DNA from: Siphonodentalium dalli
Taxonomy: Eukaryota; Mollusca; Scaphopoda; Gadilida; Siphonodentaliidae
Direction: 5' to 3'
Assembly (NCBI GenBank): GCA_032622095.1
Contig: CP136061.1
Coordinates: forward strand, 187,802,369-187,866,368
Length of the DNA: 64,000 nucleotides
In this document: one piece after another, positions 37,828-50,034 of the stretch
How positions within the stretch are numbered: the stretch's first letter is position 1
How the letters are laid out: each line of letters opens with the position of its first letter
Position numbers and translations under genes: made by a program
The notes under the pieces: generated by a model
Databases searched by the model: none
Told to the model about the DNA's origin: nothing
Seen by the model: only the letters and a program-made list of their open reading frames with translations

Positions 37828-38190
37828 AATCTGGAAACCGCATATCAAGTAAAATCTAAGTCGAAAAAGGGGCATAACTCAGTAAATATCATGCGAACGA
37901 AACCCATATTCGAACTTGATCTGTATTTTGGTGTAGTAAACTAATATACTAAATCTGGTTCAGTTCACTCAATTCAATCTAAAGTTACCATCCGGAAACC
38001 GCAAATCAGGTAAAATCTAAGTCGAAAAAGGGGCATAACTCAGTCAAAAGCATGCGGACGAAACCCATATTCGAACTTGATCTGTATTTTGGTATAGTAA
38101 ACTAACATACCAAATTTGTTTCAGTTCACAGGATGCAATCTATAAAGTTATCCGGAAACCAAAAGCGGACGGACGACGGACGGACAACCC
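37828..38190 (+). repeat. 160-bp tandem repeat with GGAC tail
   Basis: Two full units start CYGGAAACCGCAWATCA near 37831 and 37991 (period 160). A third starts near 38151 and soon turns into a GGACGGACGACGGACGGAC tract. AAAAAGGGGCATAACTCAGT is shared by the units. This design, a few ~160-bp core repeats followed by a GGAC-rich tail, resembles the 'pearl'-type or Helentron-like elements described from bivalves. Confidence 0.85.
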
Positions 38191-38319
38191 ATTTACATAA
38201 AAACAACACACACCTAGACAACAGAAACACAATAGAACAGATGGCAGAAATGTACTCTGAAACACTGGAGAGGCGTGCCTAGCCGATTGAGCCGGGCAAC
38301 TCAGCCACCCGTCTTGAAG

Positions 38320-38540
38320 AGATGTAGGACCAAAGAGGACCATGAGCTAATCCTTATCCGCAGGTCGACGCCTCGCGTGATATATACCGTCGCCCTAGTA
38401 TCTTCAGGACTCCTACACCACACCTCAAGGGATGCAGCCCACTGCAAACAGGGTGCCACATTAGGGGATTCGTATACCCATCGCAGTGGGGCAGTATAGG
38501 CCCATTCTTCCCCGGACCCACACGGGGATACATACATGTA
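38320..38540 (+). repeat. Dispersed repeat 3, copy b
   Basis: This is the partner of 6400-6545. It contains CCACTGCAAACAGGGTGCC (AGCCCACTGC), a short TCTTCAGGACTCC part and CCGGACCCACACGGGGATA near the end. Confidence 0.6.
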
Positions 38541-39399
38541 TAGAAAGTAGTATACAATGGCATGAAATTTGTATTTTGGTATACTATACAGATGTATATA
38601 TGGTGATAGGTTGGGTCCATCACCGTGTGTCTGTGATGAGTTTTCTGCTGTCGTTTAATGTTTAATTCGATGTGAGTATGAGCGTTTAATTGCATGTGAT
38701 GTTTTACATGATAAACCGATGAGGAAACAGTCACGACTTTATATTCCAGCTTTAGTGCGCTCTCTGCGTACACAGTTATTCTATAATGGATGTATTACTT
38801 TAAGTAGTCAATATTCAGTATGTGGTCCTGTCTCGTGTTGGTTTTCTTCATAAAATTGCAAACAAAACGTTTTTACCGGAACTTCGCCGGATGTTCGCGC
38901 ACACGTACCTTAGCATTTTTCGGATGCGAACAATTTATCAAGTCGCAGTCCCCCAATGCTGTTTGTTGTGTGGATATCATTCCTGATTACACGCGTGTAT
39001 AATACACGTGATCACTCATAAGAAATTTGGGTTATAAAATCAGAAATATTTGTTATGGGGATCTTACCGAAATCATGGGGATTTACTCTTGTTTTCAAAT
39101 TTCCAAAGAAACGCTCTTTATTTTCCCATATCCAGACAAGTTTAACAAAGAACGTTCAGCTGTAGATAAAGGAACATGCAATTCTACAACGGACATGTTG
39201 TTCTTCTAGTACAATAATTTGGATAAACCTTTCTGAAGCACGTTTACTTTTTATGTACATGTGCGTAGGAATTTGGTGTATTTATCGAGCTGTTTGATTC
39301 TCTGAACGTTTTTAAGCCCATGATATATGAAATTATGCTACATGTTGTGACATACCGGTTCCATTGATTAAACTCTGTCGGTGCCTATACGTCAAAGAT
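38541..39399. other. No gene recognised
   Basis: I see nothing here that I can support. Confidence 0.5.
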
Positions 39400-39460
39400 C
39401 CACGGTCCGATTTGACGCCAAATAATCCAGAATTTCCTGATTCCTTGAATGTCACCCGCG
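39400..39460 (-). other. Copy of the LFGVKSD-coding segment
   Basis: On the reverse strand the sequence reads AATCAG, then a frame giving NSGLFGVKSDRGSLTYR. This is related to the segments at about 52790 (LELFGVKSACGSLSF) and 12245 (ELFGVKSDGVS). A splice-acceptor-like CAG precedes GAAATTCTGG here, and TAG precedes GAAATTTGG at the 52.8-kb locus. Confidence 0.5.
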
Positions 39461-39914
39461 GCCCGAGGGGGTATTACAGGTCGAGAGCGGCGACAAATCC
39501 CCGTGTCTCACGAAAACAGGGGTGACAACTATTTTTGTATACAATGGAGTACACACCTGCTTAATGACAGGATTAAGTGTGCGTGTACATTCTTTAAACC
39601 GGTTTGAAGAGTTCATTTTATTTTGGAATCTTCACTTTTTAAATATAAAGTTCATATTGTGGGTCAATTTACAAATCCATCACTGGGGCTGTTATGTTCC
39701 GCTCATTTTGCTGGTCAGTATTGATACAAAAAGGTCCAATACGAACCTGCACGTCATACAACGGATTTATCTTAGTTTATGCACAACGCGTTTTAATTGT
39801 AAATTAAACAAGCAGTCGCAGGCGTGGGATACAATTGTGCAGTTGGGGAAGTGCATTCTCAATAATGTTTGCGTTCTCAGTATGTGCTAAACAAGAGGTG
39901 GGATTTTGTCAAAA
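39461..39914. other. No gene recognised
   Basis: The 122-codon forward frame at 39522-39890 shows no motif I recognise. Confidence 0.4.
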
Positions 39915-40870
39915 AGCCTGGCTTGCGAACTCATTTTAGGTACTGGTACGAATATACCAATTTACCAAAATCTTTTAAATCCGTTGACATTAATTTTGTG
40001 GGAATATCCGGCCGGGCCTGGTTTGCGAACTTATTCTAGATAGTGGTCATGTGAACTCATATACCAAAAATCTTTTAAATCTGTTGACATTTGTGGAAAT
40101 GAGCCCTGTGACATCGTCCATTTGCACAAAAATAAAATAAATAAATAAAGTCCAATAAGTCCGCTGAAAATATCCGACCGGACCTGGTTTGCGAACTCAT
40201 TCTAGATACTGGTCAAGTGAACTCATATACCAAATATCATTGAAATCCATTGACAGTTGTGGAAATGAGCCATTGACGTCGTCTATTTGCTATTTGGTAA
40301 ATTCGACAAAAATAATAAACAAAGTCTGAAAATATCCGGCCGGATCTGGTTTGCGAACTCGTTCTAGATACTGGTCATGTGAACTCATATACCAAAAATC
40401 TGTAAAATCTGTTGACATTTGTGGAATTTAGCCATGTGACGTCGTCCATTTGCACCAAATATAATAAACACCAAAAATAATAAACAAAGTCCAATAAGTC
40501 CGCTTAAAATATCCGACCGGACCTGGTTTGCGAACTCGTTCTAGATACTGGTCAAGTGAACTCATATACCAAATATCTTTGAAATCCGTTGACATTTGTG
40601 GAAATGAGCCCTGTGACGTCGTCTATTTGCTATTTGGTAAATTCGACAAAAATAATAAACAAAGTTCAATAACTCCGGTAAAAATATCCGGCCGGATCTG
40701 GCTTGCGAACTCAATCTAGGTAATTGTCAGGTAAACTCATATACCAAATATCTTTGAAATCCGTTGACATTTGTTCAAGTTATGACTCTTATACATTCCG
40801 GACGACGGACATGGACGGACAGAACCCATTCCTCCCCCCCCCCCCGCAAATTTCATTTGGCGGGGGATAA
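39915..40870 (+). repeat. Array of ~165-bp units with GGAC/hairpin end
   Basis: CCTGGTTTGCGAACTC-like starts occur near 39917, 40017, 40186, 40348, 40524 and 40698. The units share GATACTGGTCAAGTGAAC, ATACCAAATATCTTTGAAAT and CCGTTGACATTTGTGGA. The array ends at about 40795 with GGACGACGGACATGGACGGAC, then a run of C and GCAAATTTCATTTGGCGGGG, which can fold as a CCCCGC/GCGGGG hairpin. It has the same plan as 37828-38190 with unrelated units, consistent with a Helentron/pearl-type non-autonomous element. Confidence 0.85.
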
Positions 40871-41210
40871 AAACAATAATTATGCAAATGAGCAAACACC
40901 ACAATTCGTGATTGTTACGAAAAGGTGGGATTTATAAAATGAGTGTTTTGTGATACTATTAGAGAAATGTAAGCAGATTGCTTATTTACGTATATTTACG
41001 TGCGCTCGCGCAACAGTATGGCGATCAGTCAGATTCGTTGGTGTCACCCTATCGATTTCACTCCATGACGTCACCCTTACGTAGTACATGCCGGCGACGT
41101 TACGGGGTAGATTATAGAGTTGACGCCCTTGGCACTGACTTCCGTTACTAGCTCGTTGCTATATAAACAAACCAGCGATGTGGCTTCTGTCGAAAATTGA
41201 CAGTCAGTAC
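40871..41210. other. No gene recognised
   Basis: I see nothing here that I can support. Confidence 0.5.
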
Positions 41211-41269
41211 ATTCGCCCTGTATACATGTACTTTCAGAAAATACAAAACACCACAACGTTATACCCCAC
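41211..41269. repeat. Diverged copy of the 41.7-kb palindrome arm
   Basis: TTCGCC, TGTAC, AAATACAAAACACCACAACG and TTATACCCC occur in the same order as in the right arm at 41801-41850. Confidence 0.6.
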
Positions 41270-41683
41270 CAGTGTCTCGATATCATTTGACCAAATTTCT
41301 TGACATGAAACCGCGACAGACACGGCGTGAAATACATCGCATTGAGTAAACAATTTCCCATTGTTTCAATTCAACTTCAAGATCGCGGCAAAATCAAAAC
41401 CGCAATTTGTAAGTGGTAAACATCTGAAAAAGACATCAGGTACATGCAGAAACTAATTGTTGTGCATATTTATTTCTATTTGAGGTGGCAATTTTTCATG
41501 TTTATTAGTATTTTTAACGATAAGAGCGATGGTAATTGGGGGACTATATTTTATCTAGCGCATTAAATTTAAAATAAAAAGTCGTGAATTGGCTGAGTGT
41601 TTTCTATGGCCGCACATTTCGTTGATAATTACGAGCCATTTGTTTGTCTATATAACATTTTTAAGTTCGAAGAGCATTAGAAT

Positions 41684-41850
41684 GGGGATAACAGTGTGGT
41701 GTTTTGTGATTTCGGAAAGGTACATGGCGAATATACTGTGGCAAATACCCGTTAATGGGTTCCGCCTCACCGTCGCCCATTAACTAATTTTGCCACAGTA
41801 TATTCGCCATGTACCTTTCCGAAATCACAAAACACCACACTGTTATCCCC
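41684..41850. repeat. Perfect palindrome, 62-bp arms
   Basis: 41684-41745 and 41789-41850 are exact reverse complements (arm begins GGGGATAACAGTGTGG). The 43-base loop holds a further TTAATGGG/CCCATTAA pair. Perfect arms point to a recent origin or to ongoing gene conversion between the arms. Confidence 0.95.
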
Positions 41851-43079
41851 TAAATAAAATTATTGAAGATTGTAATTGTCTTTTTTTGCTAACATTAAAT
41901 TAAATTAAATTAAATAAATTAAGTAAAACACAGTGAAATTATTTTTTTTATTATTTTTTATTACATTTTTGCGCACGTTGGCATCTCTCTGAGTGCATTT
42001 TAGTTATGTTTAATGGTCATCGCTGAGCGGTCAACAAACCTTCGAAATGTTACCCTGGAGAGTAAATCGAGGGTAACAAGTGATTTGCGGTCGGACATGT
42101 GACGTACCCTCAGCCAATCAGAAGAGATGAGAATGTGGTAAAGGACAACAAGGCTCTATTTTATCTACCGATGTTGCATGGGCGACAGAAGCTCTTTATA
42201 CAAAAGGCGGTGAATTTTTTTCTGATGCTGACAAAAATTCAAAATGTCTTCCTGTTTGAAAGTCTATTCCTGGCCATCAAAATATCCTGTACATGGGCTC
42301 ATTTGTCCGATCTAATTGTATTGTATCCAAAAACGTAGATTGCGATTTTATGGTGTCAAATGGTCACACGCAGAAGCGCGTATTGAAGTCATAGGCTTGG
42401 AAAAAATTCTACTCGAGGTAGCTTAAAGAGTAAAGTTTTATCCAATTCTATTATGTACAAGAAACAGCAAGAGATTATCGAATCACTGTACACAAATAAG
42501 GTTTGAATCAAACTCTATTTATAAGCTTAAGAGTAGAATTGATATAGTTTCATTTTAGTGCACAATTTAAAGCAATATGTATCAGCGAGAACCATTAAAG
42601 AGCGCTAATTTATTTTCTATTCCTGGTGCGGTAAATGAGCGTTTATCTTACTTTTACCGATAAAATGAAAACGGCTACAATAAGCTTCAGAATATATGAT
42701 AATTCATTGACATATCTTATCCCTCCCTCCAATTACGTATATACACTATTAGAGGTTCAACTGAGCCATAGATATGTTTAAAACTAAACGCATACTGTAT
42801 GCTCAATCTGAGGCATGAGCATTACATGTATGTATGGCTTTGAATGCACACATGCCATGTTGAATTTAATTAACATCTTTCAGCGTTCAAATACGAAATC
42901 CGTAGTAATTGACAGTGAACGTGACTGAAGATGATAACGCAACTGTACGAAATTACGATGTGTATAAGACAAGTGTTCTTATGAGTTAAACGTAGAGTTA
43001 ACACACATGTACATCATGTATGCACATATGACATAACTCTTGCATTATCGTACCCTTAAACATTCAACCGATGATGACG
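41851..43079. other. No gene recognised
   Basis: A short (AAATT)n run lies near 41896-41926. No gene is visible. Confidence 0.5.
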
Positions 43080-43169
43080 TTTATATTATATTACTATCAC
43101 TGCGGTGATTTTATATTATATTACTATCACTGCGGTGATTTTATATTATATTACTATCACTGTGGTGAT
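43080..43169 (+). repeat. 30-bp tandem repeat, three copies
   Basis: The unit is TTTATATTATATTACTATCA plus CTGCGGTGAT. The third copy has one change (CTGTGG). Confidence 0.95.
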
Positions 43170-45169
43170 TTTCAGTCCGAGTATCGTTCAACGAAGATTC
43201 ACGACGTGTATATATGACAGTCAGCAGCATTACAAAACTTATTACAATCTACTGGAATGGCCCCATTCCGTGCCAAAAAAACGTTACACTGGTGTAAATA
43301 TGGTTCGGAGCGACCTCTAACGGATGCAGGAGGAGGGAAATTATAGGAGAGAATAAAATAGATAATGGGCTCTGATTGGTCAACAGCCTTGTATGTTTTT
43401 GCATAAAAAATACATTACATATTTTCCGTATGATTTCCCATAGGTAAAATAGATATTGGCACAGGAATGAACCCTTTGTAATGAAGTTTGAATTTTGTGG
43501 TAAGGGCTAAAATATGACATTATTTTTTAGTGCGGTTCTGACGCTTGTTACGAAAACACAAGATTTAAAGGCGAATACCCTGCTAGTCGGCTATGATTTT
43601 TGTGTGCTGGGAATTATATTGTAAACATGTCGGTGGATCCTGCTGACTTACCTATGTTTTAGGAGGGGGGAAGTGATTTTGTGAAAAAGTACCATTATTT
43701 TTGTCCAATTTTCATTTTCGCTAAACCAAGAGATTCGAAAACAATACCAATATCTGTGACTTTTTCCAGAACAAACATATATTGAAAAATAGTTTAACTG
43801 CGCTGGTAGCTGGAATGATATGGTATGATTTAGACAACCAACGCAGCCATTATCTAATTATTTTGATTAGTTGGTCTCTTCTATTAGTTAAGATTAGCTA
43901 AATACCTACATATTGGCAATTTAAGAACAAAATACAGGTACTTTTTCTTAGCAGCATTATTCTGTCACACCCACAACAAAGCTAAATCAGCAGGACCACC
44001 AACACAGCAGACGAGCAGGACAACTTAGCAAGGCGCGCAGAAATCAGTGCAAACCGAGAAGACATTTTGTGTACGAAGCGTAGTAACTCTAACCTTAATG
44101 TGCATAATAGAGACGACGAGCAAACCACTTAGATTACCATTATGGTTAGAAGGAACTAAATGTTTTCCATAGGGATCAGTGTTAACGTTTGCACACGCCC
44201 ACTAAATTTGCTACTTATATACGAATTGCACGAAAAACGAAGCCCAACCATTCCCGCATCGTTTGCTATGTAGGTGTACTATCCGAGCCATGCCTTTTTC
44301 AACTTTTCAACACACGTTTCCACACTACCCCACTTTTTGCAAAAAATTTGAACGGCTGACAAAAGCAAAAGCCTATTATCTCGTCATTGTTTGGACACGA
44401 ACGCATTTCAGACAAGGGAACACCCACATTTATACATGCCATATGGGTATTATATTTTTTGAATTTTTATATTAATTGAAATATTATAAGCCAATCGCCG
44501 GCCAGATTTTTTAAACTCGTATTCGAGATTGGGTGTAAAAACGAAAGGGACGTAATTCTACTTGTTTAGTTCCTTCCAACCTTATCTGAATCTCAGTGTC
44601 GTTCATTTTGTCTGCCGCACACCTGCGCGACTGTGCATATCTCAAAAAATTCCGACCTGGCTTGATGCCGAAATTACAAATATAGGTCGACAAGGAAACG
44701 ACCAGTTTACTCGTATTCCTCTTAAAAGTATGGTCAAATATTATTCACTAAATATGTTTTCAGCACAATCTTGACAATGAGGAGGTTTAGATTGAGTGTT
44801 AATTGTTACACACGAGTAGCAGCCTTATTTAGTACTTCTTTAGCATAATTATGCCGCGTTTCATGTATCACTGGCAACTAAACCATTTGGGAATAGAGCA
44901 TAGCTGGCTGACTACTGGATAATACTTTCCCCCGAGTCGGGTACTGAGTTTATAGTACATGTATGTTTTGTTTGTCGGCGAAGGTACACAGTTTCGCTCA
45001 ATCTAAAGCCACAATAACCGTTGTAAGTGTGTATCGCGGATTTCATTTTTTCATGTTTTCTTTGCCCGATTACTTTTATAATGTGCGTATGCATAACTTA
45101 TCTATTACGTGAAACTTGGTTTAAATAGTATGTATATTTCTTCCCAAAGATATAATTATGTGAAATGTA
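43170..45169. other. No gene recognised
   Basis: Several open frames of 60-71 codons are present, none with a recognisable motif. Confidence 0.45.
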
Positions 45170-45479
45170 ACCAATGTGACTATGCACCACCGCTATATCT
45201 GCGGTTTTGATCCCCTATCCGAAGCATTTCTCACCAACAGTTCGGTTATCATAGTATGCGATTTGAACTGTGATTTGCTGCATCCATGGAGTGTGTTACA
45301 GACCACCATGGATTTCTTATCTTTGAAAAATGTTATAATAGTATCGAAGTCTATACGTCTTTAATGCCGACGCAATAGACGTCGGTATTTCGGACCACAA
45401 AGCATCATACATTACTATATCAATTTGGAATTATAAACTCGATAATGTTGAAGAAATTCATCGCTTCTTCTCGTCAGTC

Positions 45480-45580
45480 GATTAGATTTATTTGAATATT
45501 TATTTTAGCCGCTATGCCATGTCACGACCAGGAACAGAATCAGGTAAAAAAAAAAAGGATCGTAGCGAAGCAATTGATTG
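45480..45580 (+). repeat. Dispersed repeat 5, copy b
   Basis: TTTTAGCCGCTATGCCATGT, CACGACCAGGAACAG and GGATCGTAGCGAAGCAA match 36925-37045. It lies inside LINE-B between endonuclease and linker remnants, so it is an insertion. Confidence 0.7.
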
Positions 45581-45991
45581 GATCAACGTACCCAGTCGAA
45601 ACCAATCTATACACTTTTGAATAAATTGTACACAAAACAATATAACTTGTACCACACCATAAATCAACTATCAGACCGAACGACAAACACACCATGGTTT
45701 GATAGTCACATCAGACTTGAAATTAGACAATCGGTAGATGCAGAAAAAAATGGAATTGGAATTCAATCGGCCTATCGACCGGACCAAATACCAAAAACAA
45801 ATGCGCAACAATGTTAACATTATGAAAACGTTGCCAAAAAGACAGGTTGTTTGAAGAAATCAACCTCAGGGAGATGATTTACATGATTCTAAATAATTTG
45901 GGAAACATAACCAATAAACTTTTCCATAAAAATCCAAAACAGAATACACTACTTCACCCAATCCAACACTATACTTTGCGTGTGATGTTAA

Positions 45992-46348
45992 CCCTTTACC
46001 CAACAGAAGGGCCCTGTGCCAATGCATTCTCTTATATATGCGAGTCGACCATAGGTCGCCTCGCATATATAAGAGAATGCATTGGCTTAACACATATTAA
46101 AGAAAAAATGGTAAAAAGTGTTAAAAAAAAGTTTTTTTTAGGCCAATGCATTCTCTTATATATGCGAGGCGACCTATGGTCGACTCGCATATATAAGAGA
46201 ATGCATTGGCACAGGGCATAACTGTAACTATCACAATGTGCTCAATGAGCCGGTTCCAATGATACCCATATTTCCATGGTTTTATTGAGACAGACCGAAG
46301 ATAATTTAGGCTGTTAGGGCGTTTCTGGGCGTTCTGTTGGGTAAAGGG
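45992..46348. mobile_element. piggyBac-like MITE, copy 2
   Basis: This copy has the same length (357 bp) and almost the same sequence as 21345-21701. The first visible difference is AGAAGGGCCC against AGAACGGCCC. TTAA flanks both ends (45988-45991 and 46349-46352). The internal 69-base near-palindromes lie at 46018-46086 and 46142-46210. Its place inside the decayed LINE-B dates its insertion after LINE-B. Confidence 0.93.
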
Positions 46349-47281
46349 TTAAGAAAGCATATACATTAAATTGAATTTGTATTAAGAATATATTAGTATT
46401 AATGGCTTTGGACAGCCCATTCCCGACTTCTCAAAAACGAACGAGCGCAAGGTTTCATTCCATTGCCTATATATATACACAAGATGAGGCCGATAATAGC
46501 CTCAGGAAGCTAAAGGTTACTACTGGTCCCGCTGTAATATGTAATATAATCTTTAAAGGGTGTTTCCAATCTATAGCACTAGCCCTTTACATTTTCTTTA
46601 AACAATAATTGGATAGAGGTATATTCCCCTCACCAATGAAAGATGGCCACAGTGGTACTGATCCATATGGACGATAAAACTTATCAGGTAATTACCGACC
46701 GATATCACTCCTTTCCTGTGTGAGCAAAGTGCCAGAAAACATTGTGTTCCAAAAAGCACATGATCACTTTGTAAATAATATCTTTTTATATAAACAGCAA
46801 TCCGGATTTCGCCCAAAACACAGCACAACCCATTAACTTATCGAAATAGTACATCACCTTAGTCGAATCAAAATTGAATCAAATCCATCTATTGGAATAT
46901 TTTGTGATATTTCAAACGCTTTTGAACGAGTTTTAGCACAAATTGCTAATTAAAACACAGAGCTGCGGTTCAGATGGACAATTTCTGACCTTGTTAATAG
47001 ATTATATCAGCAACATATCTCAATGCATACTTTTAGTAGCAGTAACCAGCCCACTGCGTTCATATGCCTGTGTTCCCAAGAGTCACTATATATATTAAGT
47101 CCTTTTTTAGTATATATATTAACCAACGACGTAAGTGGCAACATAGAATGGAACGTGTGCATATTTGCAGATGCCATCTGCATTTATTACTCACTACCAA
47201 ATGTCCACAGCCTTGTGTCGCACACGAACGACGATCTAGAATCACTTTACAATTGGACCAACAGGTGGCTGATTTAACTTT

Positions 47282-48706
47282 GGCCGGATTCGTCATCTCC
47301 GGTTTAAACCTGGTTTAAACCTGCATTGGCGGTCCAGCCAAACCTGATGTAAGGGTGCGTTTTTTTTCGTTCAGTTGCCAGCTAATTGACAACTCGATTC
47401 GGTGATAGCATGCAGTCAAACTACCCTCTTACCAATCGGACCAAAAGACATGCCGATTTAATGGCTATTGACAGGTCATAAATTATCGCGAACGCGTGCA
47501 CGCTCAATGGATTTATTCATTGAGAAACAAATATCGCTCATGAACAATTAAATCAGTCTGACAAAGGGCATATCTCTCAGCACGAGTTTCACGCGCTGTT
47601 CAACACTTTGTTATATATTGTCTGCAAGACGCTTTACCCACAAAGTATTGAACAAAATGGTGTATTTACAAGTATATGTGTATATCTTAAAGGGTATAGA
47701 AGCTGTTTATCTGTATGTCTGTTCGCAACTGTTCTCCCATACCCTGGATCGATTTCAACCATAGGTGTGGTGACTCGGATGGTATAACGGAGTTAGGTTT
47801 AAAAAAACGAATTTTTAAACTAAAATGTTCAAATGATCAAAATGTGTGCAAAGGTGTTGCATTCTCCTATCGCACATCACATGATCTATATCAAAATAAG
47901 TTATCAAATTAGACTCATATAGCAATATGTTTAGGATTGCAAACTATGTGTATAGCATATCTGGTCATCTGCCTGGTAGCATTGTTTTGGTGTCAAAATT
48001 AAAACGTTGAACCCTTCAAATTGATTCGTAGAAAACACCAGCATTTGTGATTGCCAAAAGCAAAAAACAAAACAACAAGATAGTTGTAAAAATCATATTG
48101 AAGGAACATGTCCATATCTGAGCAAAGCTCGCTTGCAAATGAATCAACTGTGACATGATAACACCAGTCGCCATTTAGACACGCCCTCACTCGAGATTAT
48201 TTGCAGCTCCACCCTTTGACTGATTGTTTGACAATTCTAAACCGCGATAAAGAAAAGACGGCTTCGTCATCTCAAGTTTAGCCTCGGTAAATCTGGTTTA
48301 GCTGGACCGCCGAATTAGATGGTTTAGTTGCCGGTTTAAGCTTATATATACTCGCAAAAAAATATAGAAATTGACAAAACCTTATCCACATACGCTTTAT
48401 ATGTGTGAGTGCTTCTCGCTTATAAATTTCCAATCAAAATATGCTCGTTGTAGTAATTATTGATTTTCGCAATCAATAAAACGAGGCGGTCCGCATTTGG
48501 AAAGTACGATTAATTATCTCGACGATACAGAGACACTACTACTGCTAGCCCACTGGTCTGGCTGGACCAGGTTTTAATCAGAAATGACGAATGCGTCACT
48601 TAAACCTGCGGTCTCGGGTTTAAATCACGGATTTAGCTAACTCATGGCGGTTTAAACCTAGAGGTTTACGTAGAGCAGGTTTAAACCTGAGATGACGAAC
48701 CCGGCC
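47282..48706. mobile_element. DNA element with 31-bp terminal inverted repeats, inserted in LINE-B
   Basis: The ends 47282-47312 (GGCCGGATTCGTCATCTCCG...) and 48676-48706 pair with only two mismatches. GGTTTAAACCTG words fill both ends. Sub-terminal copies of the ends lie inside (TTCGTCATCTC near 48266 and AATGACGAATGCGTCA near 48580), so the element is itself rearranged or nested. The LINE reading is cut at NWTNRWLI (47275) and resumes after 48710. No transposase is seen and no target duplication can be read with confidence. The superfamily is unknown. Confidence 0.75.
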
Positions 48707-49735
48707 TGTATGTCTAAAAAACCGCCATGATATGCCAGGGCCAGCAATCAAAAGCCAACCGCACTGCCGACCTTATATTCCACCGTAATCTAGGGGTGAT
48801 TCTTCAATTAGACCTTTGTTGGAATCTTACAATTGACCACACATAAAAGAACGCGTATACAGTACTTTCCCAACTTGAAGTCCGCCTACTAAAATATGCA
48901 CTACCAAGAAAATCCCTAGATATATTGTTAGACACCATGTTTTATCAGTTCTCGAATATGAAGATGCATCTGGGATCATGCTCTATAGATAGTGCAAAAT
49001 CCATTTTAGACGAGGTATATTATAATGGAGCACGAGTTGTTTCCGGACAAATTATATCGGCTGAGAATTCCACTTTACCAACTGAGCTAAGAGGGCAGCT
49101 CCTACCATGACGCAGCAATGCGCACAAATTATGTTATATGGAAAAAGTTGTCAACGCCAAAGCCCCCGTATTCATAATAGACCTCATTCTACCCCGAGTT
49201 GGCCACGTTAGCGAATATTTTCTGCGCCACTCGAGCGATTTGGAAAACTACTCTTGCCTACTTGAGGCATTCAAAAATAATCTATTCCTAGTACTATAAC
49301 AGTGTGGAATACGTCGGAATACAGTATGAAATAAAAATCTTACGACGCGTTCCAGTCATCGATTCTTCCAAAGGGCAAGATCCCAGATTAAATTCTCATA
49401 GGTGATTGACCAACAAACATTTTTGCACTGTCGGCTGAGAAACGCCTGTTGCAATTCAAAACACGTCAAGGTGAGTATCTTCATTGCTGATGACCGATCA
49501 TGTGCCAAAAAACCAACATATGCAATATTAACACTAGATGCTATATACTAATGCACCCACCCGTTATGCCAAATCGATTAAATTTCATTATTCGAGAACT
49601 TTTTGTAAAACGTTTGGTACATTATGCTTGTGGGGAGCGGATGTTCGTCTACGTTTCAAGAATTTGTCCTCCAGCCCCCCGGTCTCTGTACCATCTTATG
49701 CTATTAAAATAATTTTAAATAAAAACAAAATATAA

Positions 49736-50034
49736 ATATGGAAAACTTAGGGGGATAACTTGGAAACAAGCGTCAGAAGCTTATATAGAGCCATCTCCAC
49801 AATGAATGGATGGAACGTACTAACACAAGCAGGTGGCAGCTCGGAAGGAAATATCAGATGCATAGCAACAGACTTACGAAATTATCTCATATTTAGTTGG
49901 GCGCCAGGTATTTGAGTTACTAAATATTTAAAATCAAGTCACAAGTTACTCAGTTCTATAGACAGTTCATTAAATATGATCTATCCATTTGTATAACGCA
50001 ATACAGGAATGGACTCACGAAGGCTGTCGTCAAG
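49736..50034. other. Spacer between two LINEs, no gene recognised
   Basis: I see nothing that belongs clearly to LINE-B or LINE-C. Confidence 0.4.

Larger units (their letters stand above)
45170..49735 (+). mobile_element. LINE-B: decayed LINE interrupted by several insertions
   Basis: Endonuclease remnants come first: SSVIIVCDLNCDLLHP near 45242 and a later GISDHKAS near 45390. Reverse transcriptase pieces follow at 46680-47275: NYRPISLLSCVSKV, YKQQSGFRPKHSTTH, GIFCDISNAFERV and IFADAICIY (a decayed FADDT). The thumb/C-terminus resumes after the second insertion at about 48790: RNLGVILQLDLCWNLTIDHT, NGARVVSG, LRNACCNSKH, ending near 49735. It is interrupted by dispersed repeat 5 (about 45480-45580), the piggyBac-like MITE (45992-46348) and the 1.4-kb inverted-repeat element (47282-48706). 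Many stops and frame changes show it is old. Confidence 0.85.
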
